Source: Prevotella sp.
GTDB taxonomy: Bacteria > Bacteroidota > Bacteroidia > Bacteroidales > Bacteroidaceae
Direction of reading: 5' to 3'
Assembly: GCA_016284635.1 (NCBI GenBank)
Contig: JAEEPF010000004.1
Coordinates: forward strand, 1 to 50,726
DNA length: 50,726 bases
The notes below the pieces were generated by a model, which saw only the letters and a list, made by a program, of their open reading frames with translations, ran no database searches and was not told where the DNA came from. Of this stretch, positions 1 through 9,330 are shown piece after piece. How positions within the stretch are numbered: the first letter of the stretch is position 1; each line of letters starts with the position of its first letter. The translations under genes and the position numbers were made by a program.

Positions 1-1723
1 CGACAGGCAGGTTGGAGTCGCAAGGCAACATGCCGATGCCGGACCCGATGAGCAGGGGTGAGTCATGACCGGCATTGCAATAGCGCAGACGTCCCGTCGG
101 CAGGTCGAGCACACCCACGAAGAGCGTCACGAACATGTTGGAGTCGTTACCTTCACTCATCGTATCATTCAGACGGGTGATGATACGTTCCGGCTGTGAC
201 TCATGGGCTGAGACGGTACGGAACTGGGCACGGGTGACGGCCATCACCAGAGCGGCAGGCACTCCCTTACCCGAGACGTCGCCGATGCAGAAGAAGAGTT
301 TCTCGTCGCGGATGAAGAAGTCGAAGAGGTCGCCACCGACGGCCTTCGCAGGCGTCAGCTGTCCGAAGATGTCGATATCGTCGCGATCGGGATAGGCGGG
401 GAAGATCTTCGGCAGCATCGACATCTGGATGTCGCTGGCTACCTTCAACTCACTCTCGATGGCTGCCTTCGATGCCGTCGACTGACGCAGCTCTTCCATC
501 TGCTGCTTCAGAGAGGTCTGCATGAGTGAGAACGACTGGCTCAGACGGGCCATCTCGTCCTTGGTCTTGATGTCGGGCAGCGTCGCATCGAGATTACCCT
601 TGGCCACCTCGTCGGCAGAGTCGGCAAAGCGTGCCAACGGACGGGTGATGCGCTTAACCACCGAGTTACAGATGAGGAAGAGTGCTACCAGACCTGCCAG
701 CATGATAAAGAGTATGAGGTAGCTGAGCAAGCGGGAATTGCCATAGATGATCTTGGCAGGTATGACCGTTGCCATCGACCAGCCCGTGCGCTTGATGGGT
801 GCATAGCAGATGAGGTATTTCACGCCGTCGCGAATCATCTCCCGCATGCCGGAGAGACCGTCGACCATATCGTAGCCGATCTGTGCGTCGATGGAGTCGT
901 TCGTCTCCATGGAGTAGACGAAGTATGTGTCGTTCAAGATGCGCTCCGTATCGGGGTGGGTGATATAGGTGGCACCGCGGCCGATGATGAACGAATAGGC
1001 ATGGGTATAGAAGAAGTCATCGTTGATCTCCAGGTTGGTAGAGTCTATCTCCGTTTCCATAAGCTTGGCATTCAGTTCGATGTCGCTCTTCGCCACCAGT
1101 TCCGTGAGCCAGTTCAGCGACACGTCTGCTGTAATGACTGCCATCAGGTTGCCGTTCTTGTCATACAGGGGATGCGAATAGGTGGTCATCATCTGTTCTC
1201 CGCCGCCAGTGTCGTAATAGGGCTCGCTCCAGTAGTTCTTCTTCAGCAGTTTGGGAATCTGGTACCAGTCCATACTGTGGTATTCGTATTCCGACGAGCC
1301 CAGCTGTTTGGTCTCGATGGTGCCGTTGACCGTGCGATAGGCGTATGGGGAGAAGTACACACCCTTCTTGGGGTAGTAATTGGGCTCAAAGGCAATGGCA
1401 GAGCCGATGATGGGATCATTCAATTCCAGAATCTGCTGGACGATGGCATAGTATTCATCTGGGTTGTCGAGATTGTCCATCACCTTTGGAATCACATTCT
1501 CCACAGCCACCTCCACACCAACGAGCATGCTGTTGATGCGCTGGTTGGCTATCTCGATACGGCTTTTCGCGTTCTCCTCCGAACTGCTGAGGAAGGCCTC
1601 ACGGATGACATTGGTGATGATGACAGTGATGATGCAGAAGACAACGAGCACCGTGAGCATCACCCAAATGGTGAGCCTGGTGTGCAGCGAATGGGATATG
1701 TTGTGTAGTTTAGACTTGATCAT
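1..1723 (-). CDS. Membrane sensor PP2C/SpoIIE-type serine phosphatase (3' end outside window)
   Basis: This gene runs off the left edge, so its C-terminus is missing; 574 codons are visible. The start ATG overlaps the TGA of the upstream binding-protein gene (ATGA), which suggests coupled translation. In order the protein has a short basic N-terminus, one membrane helix (about residues 18-40), a periplasmic Cache-like domain (about 45-330, with WSEPYYD), a second helix, a HAMP segment (RITRPLARFAD), a short coiled coil and a PP2C domain with GGDLFDFFI and GDVSGKGVPAALVM. Known family members (RsbU/SpoIIE) dephosphorylate anti-sigma antagonists or similar phosphoproteins when an outside signal is sensed. 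I infer signal input from the periplasm; the target is unknown. A damaged paralogue lies at 25973-27779. Confidence 0.9.
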   Translation of the reverse strand, partial: MIKSKLHNISHSLHTRLTIWVMLTVLVVFCIITVIITNVIREAFLSSSEENAKSRIEIANQRINSMLVGVEVAVENVIPKVMDNLDNPDEYYAIVQQILELNDPIIGSAIAFEPNYYPKKGVYFSPYAYRTVNGTIETKQLGSSEYEYHSMDWYQIPKLLKKNYWSEPYYDTGGGEQMMTTYSHPLYDKNGNLMAVITADVSLNWLTELVAKSDIELNAKLMETEIDSTNLEINDDFFYTHAYSFIIGRGATYITHPDTERILNDTYFVYSMETNDSIDAQIGYDMVDGLSGMREMIRDGVKYLICYAPIKRTGWSMATVIPAKIIYGNSRLLSYLILFIMLAGLVALFLICNSVVKRITRPLARFADSADEVAKGNLDATLPDIKTKDEMARLSQSFSLMQTSLKQQMEELRQSTASKAAIESELKVASDIQMSMLPKIFPAYPDRDDIDIFGQLTPAKAVGGDLFDFFIRDEKLFFCIGDVSGKGVPAALVMAVTRAQFRTVSAHESQPERIITRLNDTMSEGNDSNMFVTLFVGVLDLPTGRLRYCNAGHDSPLLIGSGIGMLPCDSNLPV

Positions 1724-2670
1724 TGCTGTGTAATCTGATGATAGGTGATTTCTTTTTTCAAAAAGCCGCTCTCGAGAAGGATACGGTTGGCCAGCTCCAC
1801 GGATTTGGGCTCCAGACGGTAGGAACGCTTGCCGGTGTCCTTGTCGGCCAGCTGGCGAAGGATCTCTTTGATCATCCAATCCTGTGCAATCATATTACCG
1901 GCGGTACCAGTCTGTCGCATCGTGATCATCACAATGTCGAGGGCCTCTTCAGGATGGGCGACAGCCCACTCCCAACCCTTACGGGTGGCTTCGGCAAACT
2001 TTATTGCGAGATCTTTGTGCTTGCGATAGAAGTCGGCCGTCACATAGACCCCATCTTCCGGCACGTTGTAGCCAATGTCACGCATATATAGCAGCTGCTC
2101 CTTCTTGATGCGCTGTCCGGCCATCTTCAGCTGGAAGAACTCGTTGTAGCTCATCGCCAGGGCAGCGTCGATGGCTCCGGAGATGTAGAGATTGATGTTC
2201 GAAACGAATGGTACCCACTGGATGCCGAGACCATACTTCTTGTCCATCGCAAAGGGCAACTCGCTGAAGCCGGACTTCCAATGGCCCACTTTCTTGCCAC
2301 GGAGGCTCTCCTTGCCATTCAACGGTGTGTGAGAGACGATCAGCAGGTTGTTCTGTTGCGACATCTGCAGGACATTGACCAAGGGGATGCCATTGTCAAT
2401 GAAAGTCATCGCCGTCACCAGATTGAGCGTGATGAACTGGCTCTCGCCTTCAGTTAGGTAGTCAATACTCGGTTTCGAGGCGGAGGGATGCCTGATGACC
2501 ACGTCGAGTCCGGCTTCCTGATAATATCCCATGCTACTTGCCACGTAAAAACCTAAGAACTGCGCCTGAGCCGTCCATTGTGGGGTGAAGACCAGCTTCT
2601 GTTGGGCATTCGCGACGCTGATGCCACAGAACAGCAGAGCGACGCACAGCCATTGTTGATACTTTCTCAT
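1720..2670 (-). CDS. NMT1/THI5-like periplasmic substrate-binding protein
   Basis: A 316-residue protein with a signal peptide (MRKYQQWLCVALLFCG..., cleavage near ANA-QQ) followed by an NMT1/THI5-like type II binding fold: FTPQWTAQAQFLGFYVA near the start, then GYYQEAGLDV, and an ELPFAMDKKYG stretch. Relatives deliver thiamine precursors, nitrate, taurine or similar small molecules to ABC permeases. No permease or ATPase gene is beside it. Instead it overlaps by four bases with the PP2C sensor gene, so I infer that it may present a ligand to that sensor rather than feed a transporter. The ligand cannot be read from the sequence. A promoter lies just upstream. Confidence 0.85.
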   Translation of the reverse strand: MRKYQQWLCVALLFCGISVANAQQKLVFTPQWTAQAQFLGFYVASSMGYYQEAGLDVVIRHPSASKPSIDYLTEGESQFITLNLVTAMTFIDNGIPLVNVLQMSQQNNLLIVSHTPLNGKESLRGKKVGHWKSGFSELPFAMDKKYGLGIQWVPFVSNINLYISGAIDAALAMSYNEFFQLKMAGQRIKKEQLLYMRDIGYNVPEDGVYVTADFYRKHKDLAIKFAEATRKGWEWAVAHPEEALDIVMITMRQTGTAGNMIAQDWMIKEILRQLADKDTGKRSYRLEPKSVELANRILLESGFLKKEITYHQITQQ

Positions 2671-2692
2671 CGTTGAGTCTTTTTGTTGCGTG

Positions 2693-2724
2693 CAAAGTTA
2701 CAGATATTCAGCCATATCACCAAA
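2693..2724 (-). promoter_or_regulatory. Bacteroidetes-type promoter for the binding-protein/PP2C operon
   Basis: On the minus strand a -7 box TAACTTTG (2700-2693) follows a TTTG -33 box (2724-2721) with a 20-base spacer. It sits about 23 bases before the ATG at 2670. Confidence 0.75.
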
Positions 2725-2759
2725 TAAATAACAGATTTTTACAATTTCTGTCCCAAATA

Positions 2760-2791
2760 TTTGCAAAGTTCAAATAATCTTCCTATCTTTG
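2760..2791 (+). promoter_or_regulatory. Promoter of the LRR surface protein
   Basis: A TTTG -33 box (2760-2763) and a TATCTTTG -7 box (2784-2791) stand 20 bases apart, matching the primary sigma consensus of Bacteroidetes. The ATG follows at 2825. The divergent promoter at 2693-2724 lies in the same gap. Confidence 0.8.
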
Positions 2792-2824
2792 CATCTTGAA
2801 GTTGAAATATAAAGTCATACAATA

Positions 2825-5800
2825 ATGAGAAGAACATCTTTATTTGTACTTGTGTTCATTATGGCACTGTCGGCCTTCTCGCTTGGTGTCGGCTTGTCGT
2901 ATGATGCAAACCCCTTTGCCGATGACGATACAGAAACCGTCGAAGGCACTGATACCGACGGTGAAGGAGAAGGTGAAGGCGAAGGTGAGGAAGAAGAGGA
3001 AAAGGAACCTGTTGAAAGGTTTACCGTCGAGGGCGTCCTGTATCATGTGACGGAAGAGGGCGTGGTCGAAGTGGAGGGCGTGGAAGAAGGCGCCACCAGC
3101 ATCGTCATTCCCAAGGAAGTCACTTATGAGGAGGAGAATTATAAGGTGACGGCTATTACAGAGGATGCTTTCACCGGGAATAAGACACTGACCTCGGTGA
3201 CTATTGAAGGCAGCATCAAGGAGATTCACAAAGAGGCCTTTAAAGGATGTACCAGCCTGACAACGATTGTATTAGGAAAAGGCGTTGAAGTGATTGGTGA
3301 ATCAGCTTTTGATGGATGTACCAGTCTGAAGACGATAGATATGGCTGAAAGCGTGGAGAAGATTGGTGATTCTGCCTTTGCTGGCTGTACCAGTCTGACA
3401 ACGATTGAATTAGGAAAAGGCGTGAAAGAGATTGGTGAATCAGCTTTTGAAGGCTGTACCAGTCTAAAGACGATAGATATCGCTAAAGGCGTGGAGAAGA
3501 TTGGTGATTCAGTCTTCGACGGCTGTTCGAAACTGGAGAGCGTGGTCATTCCGGAATCCGTGAAGGAACTGGGCAAAGATCTCTTCAAGGATTGTACCAA
3601 ACTGAAGACGGTTGAGATTGACTGTGATGTCGAGGAGATTAATAAGGATCTCTTCAAGAACTGCACCAGTCTGGAGGAGATTGAGATCAAGGGCGACATC
3701 AAAACGGTAGAAGAATCGGTGTTTGAGGGCAACGAGAAACTGAAGTCCGTCAAACTCTGCGGTGACATCGACGAGATTGGCAAGAACGCCTTTAAGGACT
3801 GTACGAAGCTTGAGACGTTCGAGTTCGGTGAGAAGAAGAAGGTGAAAGTGGTAGGTGAGTCTGCCTTTGAAGGCTGTAGCAGCCTGAAGGCCATCACCAT
3901 TCCCGGCAGTCTGAAAGTGATTGAGAAAACGACCTTCAAGGACTGTACCAGTCTGAAGGATCTTGTGATAAAGCCTGGCGTGGAAGAGATTGGTGAATCA
4001 GCTTTCGAAGGTTGTACGAGTCTGGAAGAGATCACCATCCCCAGCACAGTGAAGAAGGTGGGTGAGAAGGCCTTTAAAGACTGTACCAGTCTGACCAAAG
4101 TAGAACTGGAAGAAGGCGTTGAAGAGATTGGTAATTCCGCCTTTGAAGGTTGCGGTGATCTGAAAATGGTGTCCATCCCTGCCTCTGTGGTAGATATCGG
4201 TGAATCGGTCTTCGACGGCAGCAGCTTGGAAGAAGTGACCATCCCCGGCTCAATGAAGGTGATCAAGGACGGTGCGTTCAAGGGTTGTAAGGAACTGAAG
4301 AAACTCACGATTGAAGAAGGTGTCGAAGAGATTGGAAATTCTGCCTTTGCCGATTGTACAAGTCTGCCAGAACTTATCATCCCGAATTCGATGAAGAAGA
4401 TTGGCAATTCTGCCTTCAAGAATTGTGAGAAGATAGATTCGCTGAAGTTGGGTGATGGACTGAAAGAGATGGGCGACTCGGTCTTTGCGGGTTGTCTCAG
4501 TCTGCCATTGCTCGTATTGCCTAAGGATATCACTGAGCTGGCGACAGCCTCCTTCCTGAATTGCGAGAAGCTGGATTCCATCTCTCTGTCAGAGGGTCTG
4601 AAGAAGATTGGCGAGTCTTCCTTTGAGGGCTGTAAGGTGCTTCCAGAGGTGTATCTGCCGGAGAGTCTCGAAGCGATAGAGAAGGCAGCCTTCAAAGGTT
4701 GCGACAGTCTGAAGTGGGTGCAGGTGGAATTCAAGGAGCCGTTCAAGATAGACCTCAGCGTGTTCGAGGGCATCTCTGAACAGGCTGTGCTGAAGGTTCC
4801 CAAAGGTACACGCGCAACGTACATGAAAGAGGAGAGCTGGGCTAGTCAGTTCGCCAAGATTGTGGGTGGTGAATATAAGGTTACTATCATATCCAGTGGC
4901 AACGGTCAGGCCGTGTGTCTGCGTGACTCGGTGATTAGCGACTCGTTGGTCATCCGCAACGACTCTGTGCAGTACACCTTTATGGAGGGTGACTCTGTGC
5001 TGGTTGCCTTCGAATCGGATGCCGGTTATCAGATTATGGATGTGACAGTAAACGACAAGGTGATCAGCGACAGTATCTTTGCAGACATCTATGCTGCCGA
5101 CACCCTGACGACGGAGAAGCCCAGATTCGGCGAATACACCGTCGCTTATGTTGACCAGGACTATCAGGTGGCTGTGGCGTATGAGAAGATCCACTATCGT
5201 CTGATTGTCACCTCCATCGGTAAGGGCTCCGTCAACTTCGAGGGCGAGGCAGTGGAGGATACGACCAAGGTCTTCCGAATAGAGGACGGCGTAGAGGCGT
5301 TCATCACCTTCAGTCCTGGTGAGAACTGGCGCATAAAGCAGGTGATGATCGACAGTCTGGACATCACGTCGGAGTTGGCGAAATACCAGTATTCCATCAA
5401 GAACATCAAGAAGAATACGATGCTGGTCGCTGAGTATGAGGAGATACCTGTCAACAAGTATATCCTGACGCTGTATGTGTCTGGCAACGGCGAGGTGACT
5501 GTCGATGGCAATACCACTGTCCGCGAAAGGTCATGGTCGGCCTATTTCAATGAAGACACCACGGCGGTACTCACCTTCATACCCGATGAAGGCTATACCA
5601 CCAAATACCTGAGGGTGAACGGTGCAGACGTGACTTCGGCCATCGTCAATAACCAATATACGCTCAGCAGCATCCGTGCCGACATCAATGTGAACGTATC
5701 ATTCGCGGCTATGGAGATGACCTTTGAGAAGGATGGCATCCACTATCTGGTGACCTCGTTTGCAGACAAGAAAGTTACTGTGACAGCAGGCGACAATTTA

Positions 5801-6820
5801 CAGACGCTGGAGGTGCCGGCTACAGTGGCATACGGCGATAACGTGTGGGAAGTGACTGGTATCAGGGAAGATGCACTGGCTGGCTGTCCGGATCTGGCTG
5901 CGGTCATCTGGAACCCATCGACGCAGTTCAAGGCGACAGTCAGCAATCCGAATTTCCTGCTTTACGTGAGCGATGCGAAGTATGTGGCTTGGGAAGACCA
6001 GAACGCCGTGGTGGATGGTGTGGCCAGCAACATCATACTGACCGACGGTAAAGAAGGTAACGACTTCTACTGTCCGCGCTCCTTCACGGCAGAGAAGATA
6101 ACATACACCCATAACTACACGATGGAGACCGGCATTATGGAGCCGAGGGGATGGGAGACCATCGCCCTGCCATACGACGTGCAGACGATCAAGCATGCCA
6201 CTGCTGGCGTCATCCTCCCGTTCAAGAAATGGACGACGGAAAGTGAGGAGAAACCGTTCTGGCTGTACGAACTGACGGGCAGTGGCTATCAAGAGGCTGA
6301 AGGCATCAAGGCTAATACACCGTATATCATCAGTATGCCGAACAACAGTCTCTATCTGACGGACTACCGGCTCATCGGCAAGGTGACCTTCGAGTCGGAG
6401 AATGTGGAAGTCAAGAACTCCCGCGACCTGAACAGTGCCCGCTATAGCGACAGGACGTTAGTACCCAATTTCGTCAATAAGAGCGACGAAGCCATCCTGC
6501 CCCTGAACGTGAACAACGACATCGTGACATACACACAGTCAGATATGGGTAGCAAGTTCGTGAAAGGACTCCGGCCGGCGTATCCCTTCGAGGCCTATAT
6601 GACCACCACATCCAATACCCGTTCCATTGGCGTGCAGGATGGTATGACTACCGGTATCCAGACGTTGAAGAACATGGTTGACGAGACATCCCAGGGCGTC
6701 AGGGTGTATGACATGCGTGGTGTGCTCGTCAAGAGCAGCGCCTCGATGGCAGAAGTCAGAAACGGACTCAAGCCGGGTGTCTATGTGGTACAGGGAAAGA
6801 AAATAATCATAAAAAGGTAA
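2825..6820 (+). CDS. Large BspA-like leucine-rich repeat (LRR_5) surface protein
   Basis: A 1331-residue secreted protein. It has a signal peptide (MRRTSLFVLVFIMALSAFS), a very acidic linker (about residues 30-65, rich in E, G and D) and roughly 24 LRR_5 units of about 23 residues (about 95-670) with the core I.(E/D)(S/N)AF.GC.SL. Three InlB-like beta repeats follow (about 685-960; YKVTIISSGNG, YRLIVTSIGKG, YILTLYVSGNG), then one more LRR-like piece and a C-terminal domain ending VYDMRGVLVKS...GVYVVQGKKIIIKR, which resembles a type IX sorting tail. BspA-type proteins bind host or matrix proteins and other bacteria; the ligand here is unknown. Units near 3260-3530 are almost identical in DNA, so the array has recently expanded. 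Frames on the opposite strand are open but are shadows. Confidence 0.93.
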   Translation: MRRTSLFVLVFIMALSAFSLGVGLSYDANPFADDDTETVEGTDTDGEGEGEGEGEEEEEKEPVERFTVEGVLYHVTEEGVVEVEGVEEGATSIVIPKEVTYEEENYKVTAITEDAFTGNKTLTSVTIEGSIKEIHKEAFKGCTSLTTIVLGKGVEVIGESAFDGCTSLKTIDMAESVEKIGDSAFAGCTSLTTIELGKGVKEIGESAFEGCTSLKTIDIAKGVEKIGDSVFDGCSKLESVVIPESVKELGKDLFKDCTKLKTVEIDCDVEEINKDLFKNCTSLEEIEIKGDIKTVEESVFEGNEKLKSVKLCGDIDEIGKNAFKDCTKLETFEFGEKKKVKVVGESAFEGCSSLKAITIPGSLKVIEKTTFKDCTSLKDLVIKPGVEEIGESAFEGCTSLEEITIPSTVKKVGEKAFKDCTSLTKVELEEGVEEIGNSAFEGCGDLKMVSIPASVVDIGESVFDGSSLEEVTIPGSMKVIKDGAFKGCKELKKLTIEEGVEEIGNSAFADCTSLPELIIPNSMKKIGNSAFKNCEKIDSLKLGDGLKEMGDSVFAGCLSLPLLVLPKDITELATASFLNCEKLDSISLSEGLKKIGESSFEGCKVLPEVYLPESLEAIEKAAFKGCDSLKWVQVEFKEPFKIDLSVFEGISEQAVLKVPKGTRATYMKEESWASQFAKIVGGEYKVTIISSGNGQAVCLRDSVISDSLVIRNDSVQYTFMEGDSVLVAFESDAGYQIMDVTVNDKVISDSIFADIYAADTLTTEKPRFGEYTVAYVDQDYQVAVAYEKIHYRLIVTSIGKGSVNFEGEAVEDTTKVFRIEDGVEAFITFSPGENWRIKQVMIDSLDITSELAKYQYSIKNIKKNTMLVAEYEEIPVNKYILTLYVSGNGEVTVDGNTTVRERSWSAYFNEDTTAVLTFIPDEGYTTKYLRVNGADVTSAIVNNQYTLSSIRADINVNVSFAAMEMTFEKDGIHYLVTSFADKKVTVTAGDNLQTLEVPATVAYGDNVWEVTGIREDALAGCPDLAAVIWNPSTQFKATVSNPNFLLYVSDAKYVAWEDQNAVVDGVASNIILTDGKEGNDFYCPRSFTAEKITYTHNYTMETGIMEPRGWETIALPYDVQTIKHATAGVILPFKKWTTESEEKPFWLYELTGSGYQEAEGIKANTPYIISMPNNSLYLTDYRLIGKVTFESENVEVKNSRDLNSARYSDRTLVPNFVNKSDEAILPLNVNNDIVTYTQSDMGSKFVKGLRPAYPFEAYMTTTSNTRSIGVQDGMTTGIQTLKNMVDETSQGVRVYDMRGVLVKSSASMAEVRNGLKPGVYVVQGKKIIIKR

Positions 6821-6841
6821 AAAAGTAAAAAGGTAAAAAGG
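6811..6841 (+). repeat. Short tandem array, 8-base unit AAAAAGGT
   Basis: About four imperfect copies of AAAAAGGT bridge the stop of the LRR gene and the start of the lipoprotein gene. This is one of many 7-10 base arrays in the gaps of this window. Confidence 0.7.
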
Positions 6842-6855
6842 ATATGATTGAAATG

Positions 6856-7251
6856 ATGAAGAAAACGACAATATTTCTGTTGATGATGGTAGCTCTCGTC
6901 GCCTGCGGTGATGATGATGATCCCGATTCAGCCAAGAAGCCCGACTATATCGCCGCCAGCGAGGAATTGACCTTGTCGGAGACACAAGATAACATTCTGT
7001 CCATCAAGTCCAACTGCAAGTGGCATCTTTATGTGGAAGTGGACTGGTTGTCCCTGGATCCAGCCTCAGGAGAGGGTAACGGCAAAGTGACTATCACCGC
7101 CAAACCGAATAAGACGGGTGACATCAGACAGACAACTATCTATATGAGAAATGAGGATAACACGGTAGAAAGGACGGTGATTGTCTATCAGAAGAAAGCA
7201 GCAGACAACAGTTTCGTGCCGGAGCCAGGTGAGAATCCGTTCCCAGAGTAA
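6856..7251 (+). CDS. BACON-domain lipoprotein
   Basis: A small lipoprotein. From MKKTTIFLLMM the signal ends in a lipobox VALVAC, so the mature protein begins at Cys followed by GDDDDPD, an acidic stretch like surface-export signals of Bacteroidetes lipoproteins. The rest is a single BACON-type beta domain (SNCKWHLYVEVDWLSLDPASG and a closing VERTVIVYQKKA). BACON domains are common in carbohydrate-active and surface proteins, usually as accessory modules; here it stands alone. An in-frame ATG 12 bases earlier (6844) is possible, but this start gives a normal signal peptide. The 35-base gap to the LRR gene suggests co-transcription. Confidence 0.85.
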   Translation: MKKTTIFLLMMVALVACGDDDDPDSAKKPDYIAASEELTLSETQDNILSIKSNCKWHLYVEVDWLSLDPASGEGNGKVTITAKPNKTGDIRQTTIYMRNEDNTVERTVIVYQKKAADNSFVPEPGENPFPE

Positions 7252-7335
7252 ATAGCCACAGATGGACACAGATTTTCACAGAAGAATGAATTGACACAGA
7301 AGATCACAGAAAGAAGATTGACACAGAATTAATAT
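7252..7335 (+). repeat. CACAGA-rich intergenic repeat
   Basis: The gap before galE contains six CACAGA cores spaced about 10 or 17 bases apart (CACAGATGGA, CACAGATTTT and similar). Related CTGTG/CACAG repeats occur at 11878-11927, 15820-15865 and 48688-48718. I see no clear promoter or gene here. Confidence 0.7.
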
Positions 7336-7343
7336 TTAGATAA

Positions 7344-8384
7344 ATGAAACAGACAATTTTAGTGACAGGCGGTACGGGCTTCATCGGAAGCCATACAACC
7401 GTAGAACTGCAGGAAGCAGGTTATGAGGTAGTGATCATCGACAACCTCTCAAACTCGAACATCAATGTATTGGACGGCATTGAGAAGATCACAGGTATCC
7501 GTCCTGCCTTTGAGAAGGTGGACTGCTGTGACTTCGAGGCCCTCGAAGGCGTGTTCAAGAAATATCCGAAGATTGAGGGTATCATCCATTTCGCAGCCTC
7601 GAAGGCCGTGGGTGAGAGCGTGGAGAAGCCGTTGCTCTATTATCGCAATAACCTGACATCGCTCATCAACCTGCTGGAACTGATGCCGAAGTATGACGTA
7701 AAGGGAATCATCTTCTCGTCGAGTTGCACGGTCTATGGACAGCCCTCACAGGAGAATCTGCCTGTGACGGAGAATGCTCCCATCCAGAAAGCGATGAGTC
7801 CTTATGGTAATACGAAGCAGATCAACGAGGAGATCATCCAGGACTATATCCACTCTGGTGCGCCCATCAAGAGCATCATCCTCAGATACTTCAACCCTAT
7901 CGGCGCCCATCCTTCAGCACTCATCGGTGAACTGCCCAATGGTGTGCCTATGAACCTCATTCCCTTCGTGACACAGACCGCTATGGGTATCCGTGAGCAG
8001 TTGAAGATCTTCGGAAATGACTACAACACCCCCGACAAGACTTGCATCCGCGACTATATCTACGTGGTGGATCTGGCTAAGGCTCACGTAAAGGCTATGG
8101 AACGTGTACTCGACAAGCCTGAGACAGACGCTGTGGAGGTGTTCAATATCGGTACGGGTAAGGGCCTGTCTACCTTAGAGGTGGTTGAAGGCTTCGAGAA
8201 GGCTACAGGCGTGAAGGTTAACTGGACCTATGCGCCGCGTCGTGAAGGTGACATCGAACAGGTGTGGGGTAACGTGGACAAAGCCAACAAGGTGCTTGGC
8301 TGGAAGGCTGACACACCTACGGAGGATGTTCTGAAGAGTGCCTGGAAGTGGCAGAAGAAACTCCGTGAAGACGGAATTCAGTAA
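7344..8384 (+). CDS. galE: UDP-glucose 4-epimerase
   Basis: A 346-residue protein of usual GalE length that interconverts UDP-glucose and UDP-galactose using NAD. It shows the Rossmann motif TGGTGFIGSH at the N-terminus, the catalytic SSSCTVYG stretch, the YxxxK pair Y154/K158 in SPYGNTK, and the C-terminal substrate region (YAPRREGDIEQVWGN). It supplies sugar nucleotides for capsule or lipopolysaccharide and lets galactose be used. It faces ispE tail to tail across a hairpin. No clear promoter is visible in the CACAGA repeat upstream. Confidence 0.97.
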   Translation: MKQTILVTGGTGFIGSHTTVELQEAGYEVVIIDNLSNSNINVLDGIEKITGIRPAFEKVDCCDFEALEGVFKKYPKIEGIIHFAASKAVGESVEKPLLYYRNNLTSLINLLELMPKYDVKGIIFSSSCTVYGQPSQENLPVTENAPIQKAMSPYGNTKQINEEIIQDYIHSGAPIKSIILRYFNPIGAHPSALIGELPNGVPMNLIPFVTQTAMGIREQLKIFGNDYNTPDKTCIRDYIYVVDLAKAHVKAMERVLDKPETDAVEVFNIGTGKGLSTLEVVEGFEKATGVKVNWTYAPRREGDIEQVWGNVDKANKVLGWKADTPTEDVLKSAWKWQKKLREDGIQ

Positions 8385-8395
8385 ATAATTATTTT

Positions 8396-8468
8396 GCAAC
8401 GGACTACAGGACTAAAGGACTTTCTGCAATCAGTAAAGGAAAGTCGTTGAAGTCTTGTAGTCCGTTGC
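8396..8468. terminator. Long stem-loop between convergent galE and ispE
   Basis: GCAACGGACTACA (8396-8408) pairs exactly with TGTAGTCCGTTGC (8456-8468), and inner GACTTTC pairs with GAAAGTC. Each arm is itself a tandem array of GGACT units with an 8-base period. It could end transcription from both sides, and it has the inverted-array design of other elements in this window. Confidence 0.75.
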
Positions 8469-8471
8469 TTA

Positions 8472-9305
8472 TTATAGCGGGATTATTGTTTTAAAGGTAC
8501 CTTCGGTGGTAAAGTCATCGAGGGAGACGGGTTCACGGAAAAGGCCAAAGAGCGAGGAACCGGAACCTGACATCGCTGCATAGACGGCCCCCATGTCATA
8601 GAGGCGGTCCTTGATGGCTCCGATCTCAGGATGAAGGGCGAAGACACTCTTTTCAAAATCGTTGGTGAGACGGTCACGCCATGTTTCCACAGGTTGCAAC
8701 ACGATGTCTCGGCAGTTGACTGCAGGATGCTGTGGGGTGATGAGTGAGAAAGCCTCCTTCGTGGAGACGGGAATAGCAGGACGCACCACAGCCAGATACC
8801 AACCACGGAGTGAGAGACTGATGGGCTCAAGCCGTTCACCAATACCTTCGGCATAACAAGGCTTGTTCAAAATGAAGAAAGCACAGTCGGCACCCAGACG
8901 GGCGGCATAGTCGATCATCTGCTGATCAGAAAGTCCCAGTTGGAACATCTGATTGAGCAGCGTAATCATAAATCCGCAGTCGCTGCTGCCACCACCCATA
9001 CCGGCCTGCGTTGGTATACCTTTATATAAATGCGCGTGTATGCGCGGGAGGGTAGGGAAGTCCTGCTTCAACAGGTTGTAGGCACGTACTACGAGATTCT
9101 TCTGTTCATCGCCGTCAATCACGATGTTCGTCACCTTCAGGTCACAGTCTACGGCAGAAGGAAACTGCTCGTCCATAGGAAACACCTCAAGGGCGTCGCA
9201 GATAGGGACGGGATAGAAGATGGTCTCCAGGTTGTGGTAACCGTCTGGACGGCGCTCAACGACGTTAAGTCCGAGGTTGATCTTGCAGATAGGATGAGTT
9301 ATCAT
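8472..9305 (-). CDS. ispE: 4-diphosphocytidyl-2-C-methyl-D-erythritol kinase
   Basis: A 277-residue GHMP kinase of the MEP isoprenoid pathway; it phosphorylates the 2-hydroxyl of CDP-methylerythritol. Visible motifs are CKINLGLNVVERRPDGYHN at the N-terminus, the ATP-binding GMGGGSSD loop and the C-terminal MSGSGSSLFGLF. I chose MITHPICKIN as the start: the frame stays open upstream to 9497, but that extension is basic, unlike the family, and overlaps the helicase gene. It is the last gene of the minus-strand run that begins with lon. Confidence 0.95.
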   Translation of the reverse strand: MITHPICKINLGLNVVERRPDGYHNLETIFYPVPICDALEVFPMDEQFPSAVDCDLKVTNIVIDGDEQKNLVVRAYNLLKQDFPTLPRIHAHLYKGIPTQAGMGGGSSDCGFMITLLNQMFQLGLSDQQMIDYAARLGADCAFFILNKPCYAEGIGERLEPISLSLRGWYLAVVRPAIPVSTKEAFSLITPQHPAVNCRDIVLQPVETWRDRLTNDFEKSVFALHPEIGAIKDRLYDMGAVYAAMSGSGSSLFGLFREPVSLDDFTTEGTFKTIIPL

Positions 9306-9330
9306 ATTTACGGATTTACGATCTACAGAT
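9306..9330. repeat. Short tandem array, unit TACGGATT/TACGATT
   Basis: Three or four imperfect 7-8 base units fill the gap between the helicase stop and the ispE start and run slightly into the helicase end. No other signal is seen. Confidence 0.55.

Noticed and set aside
3226..4824. Long open frame on the minus strand across the LRR repeats (532 residues)
   Set aside because: It is a shadow of the repeat-rich LRR gene; its peptide is a low-complexity S/P/F pattern and there is no start signal.
8396..8468. Attachment site of a mobile element
   Set aside because: The repeat is an inverted hairpin between convergent genes with no integrase or tRNA near; a terminator explains it better.
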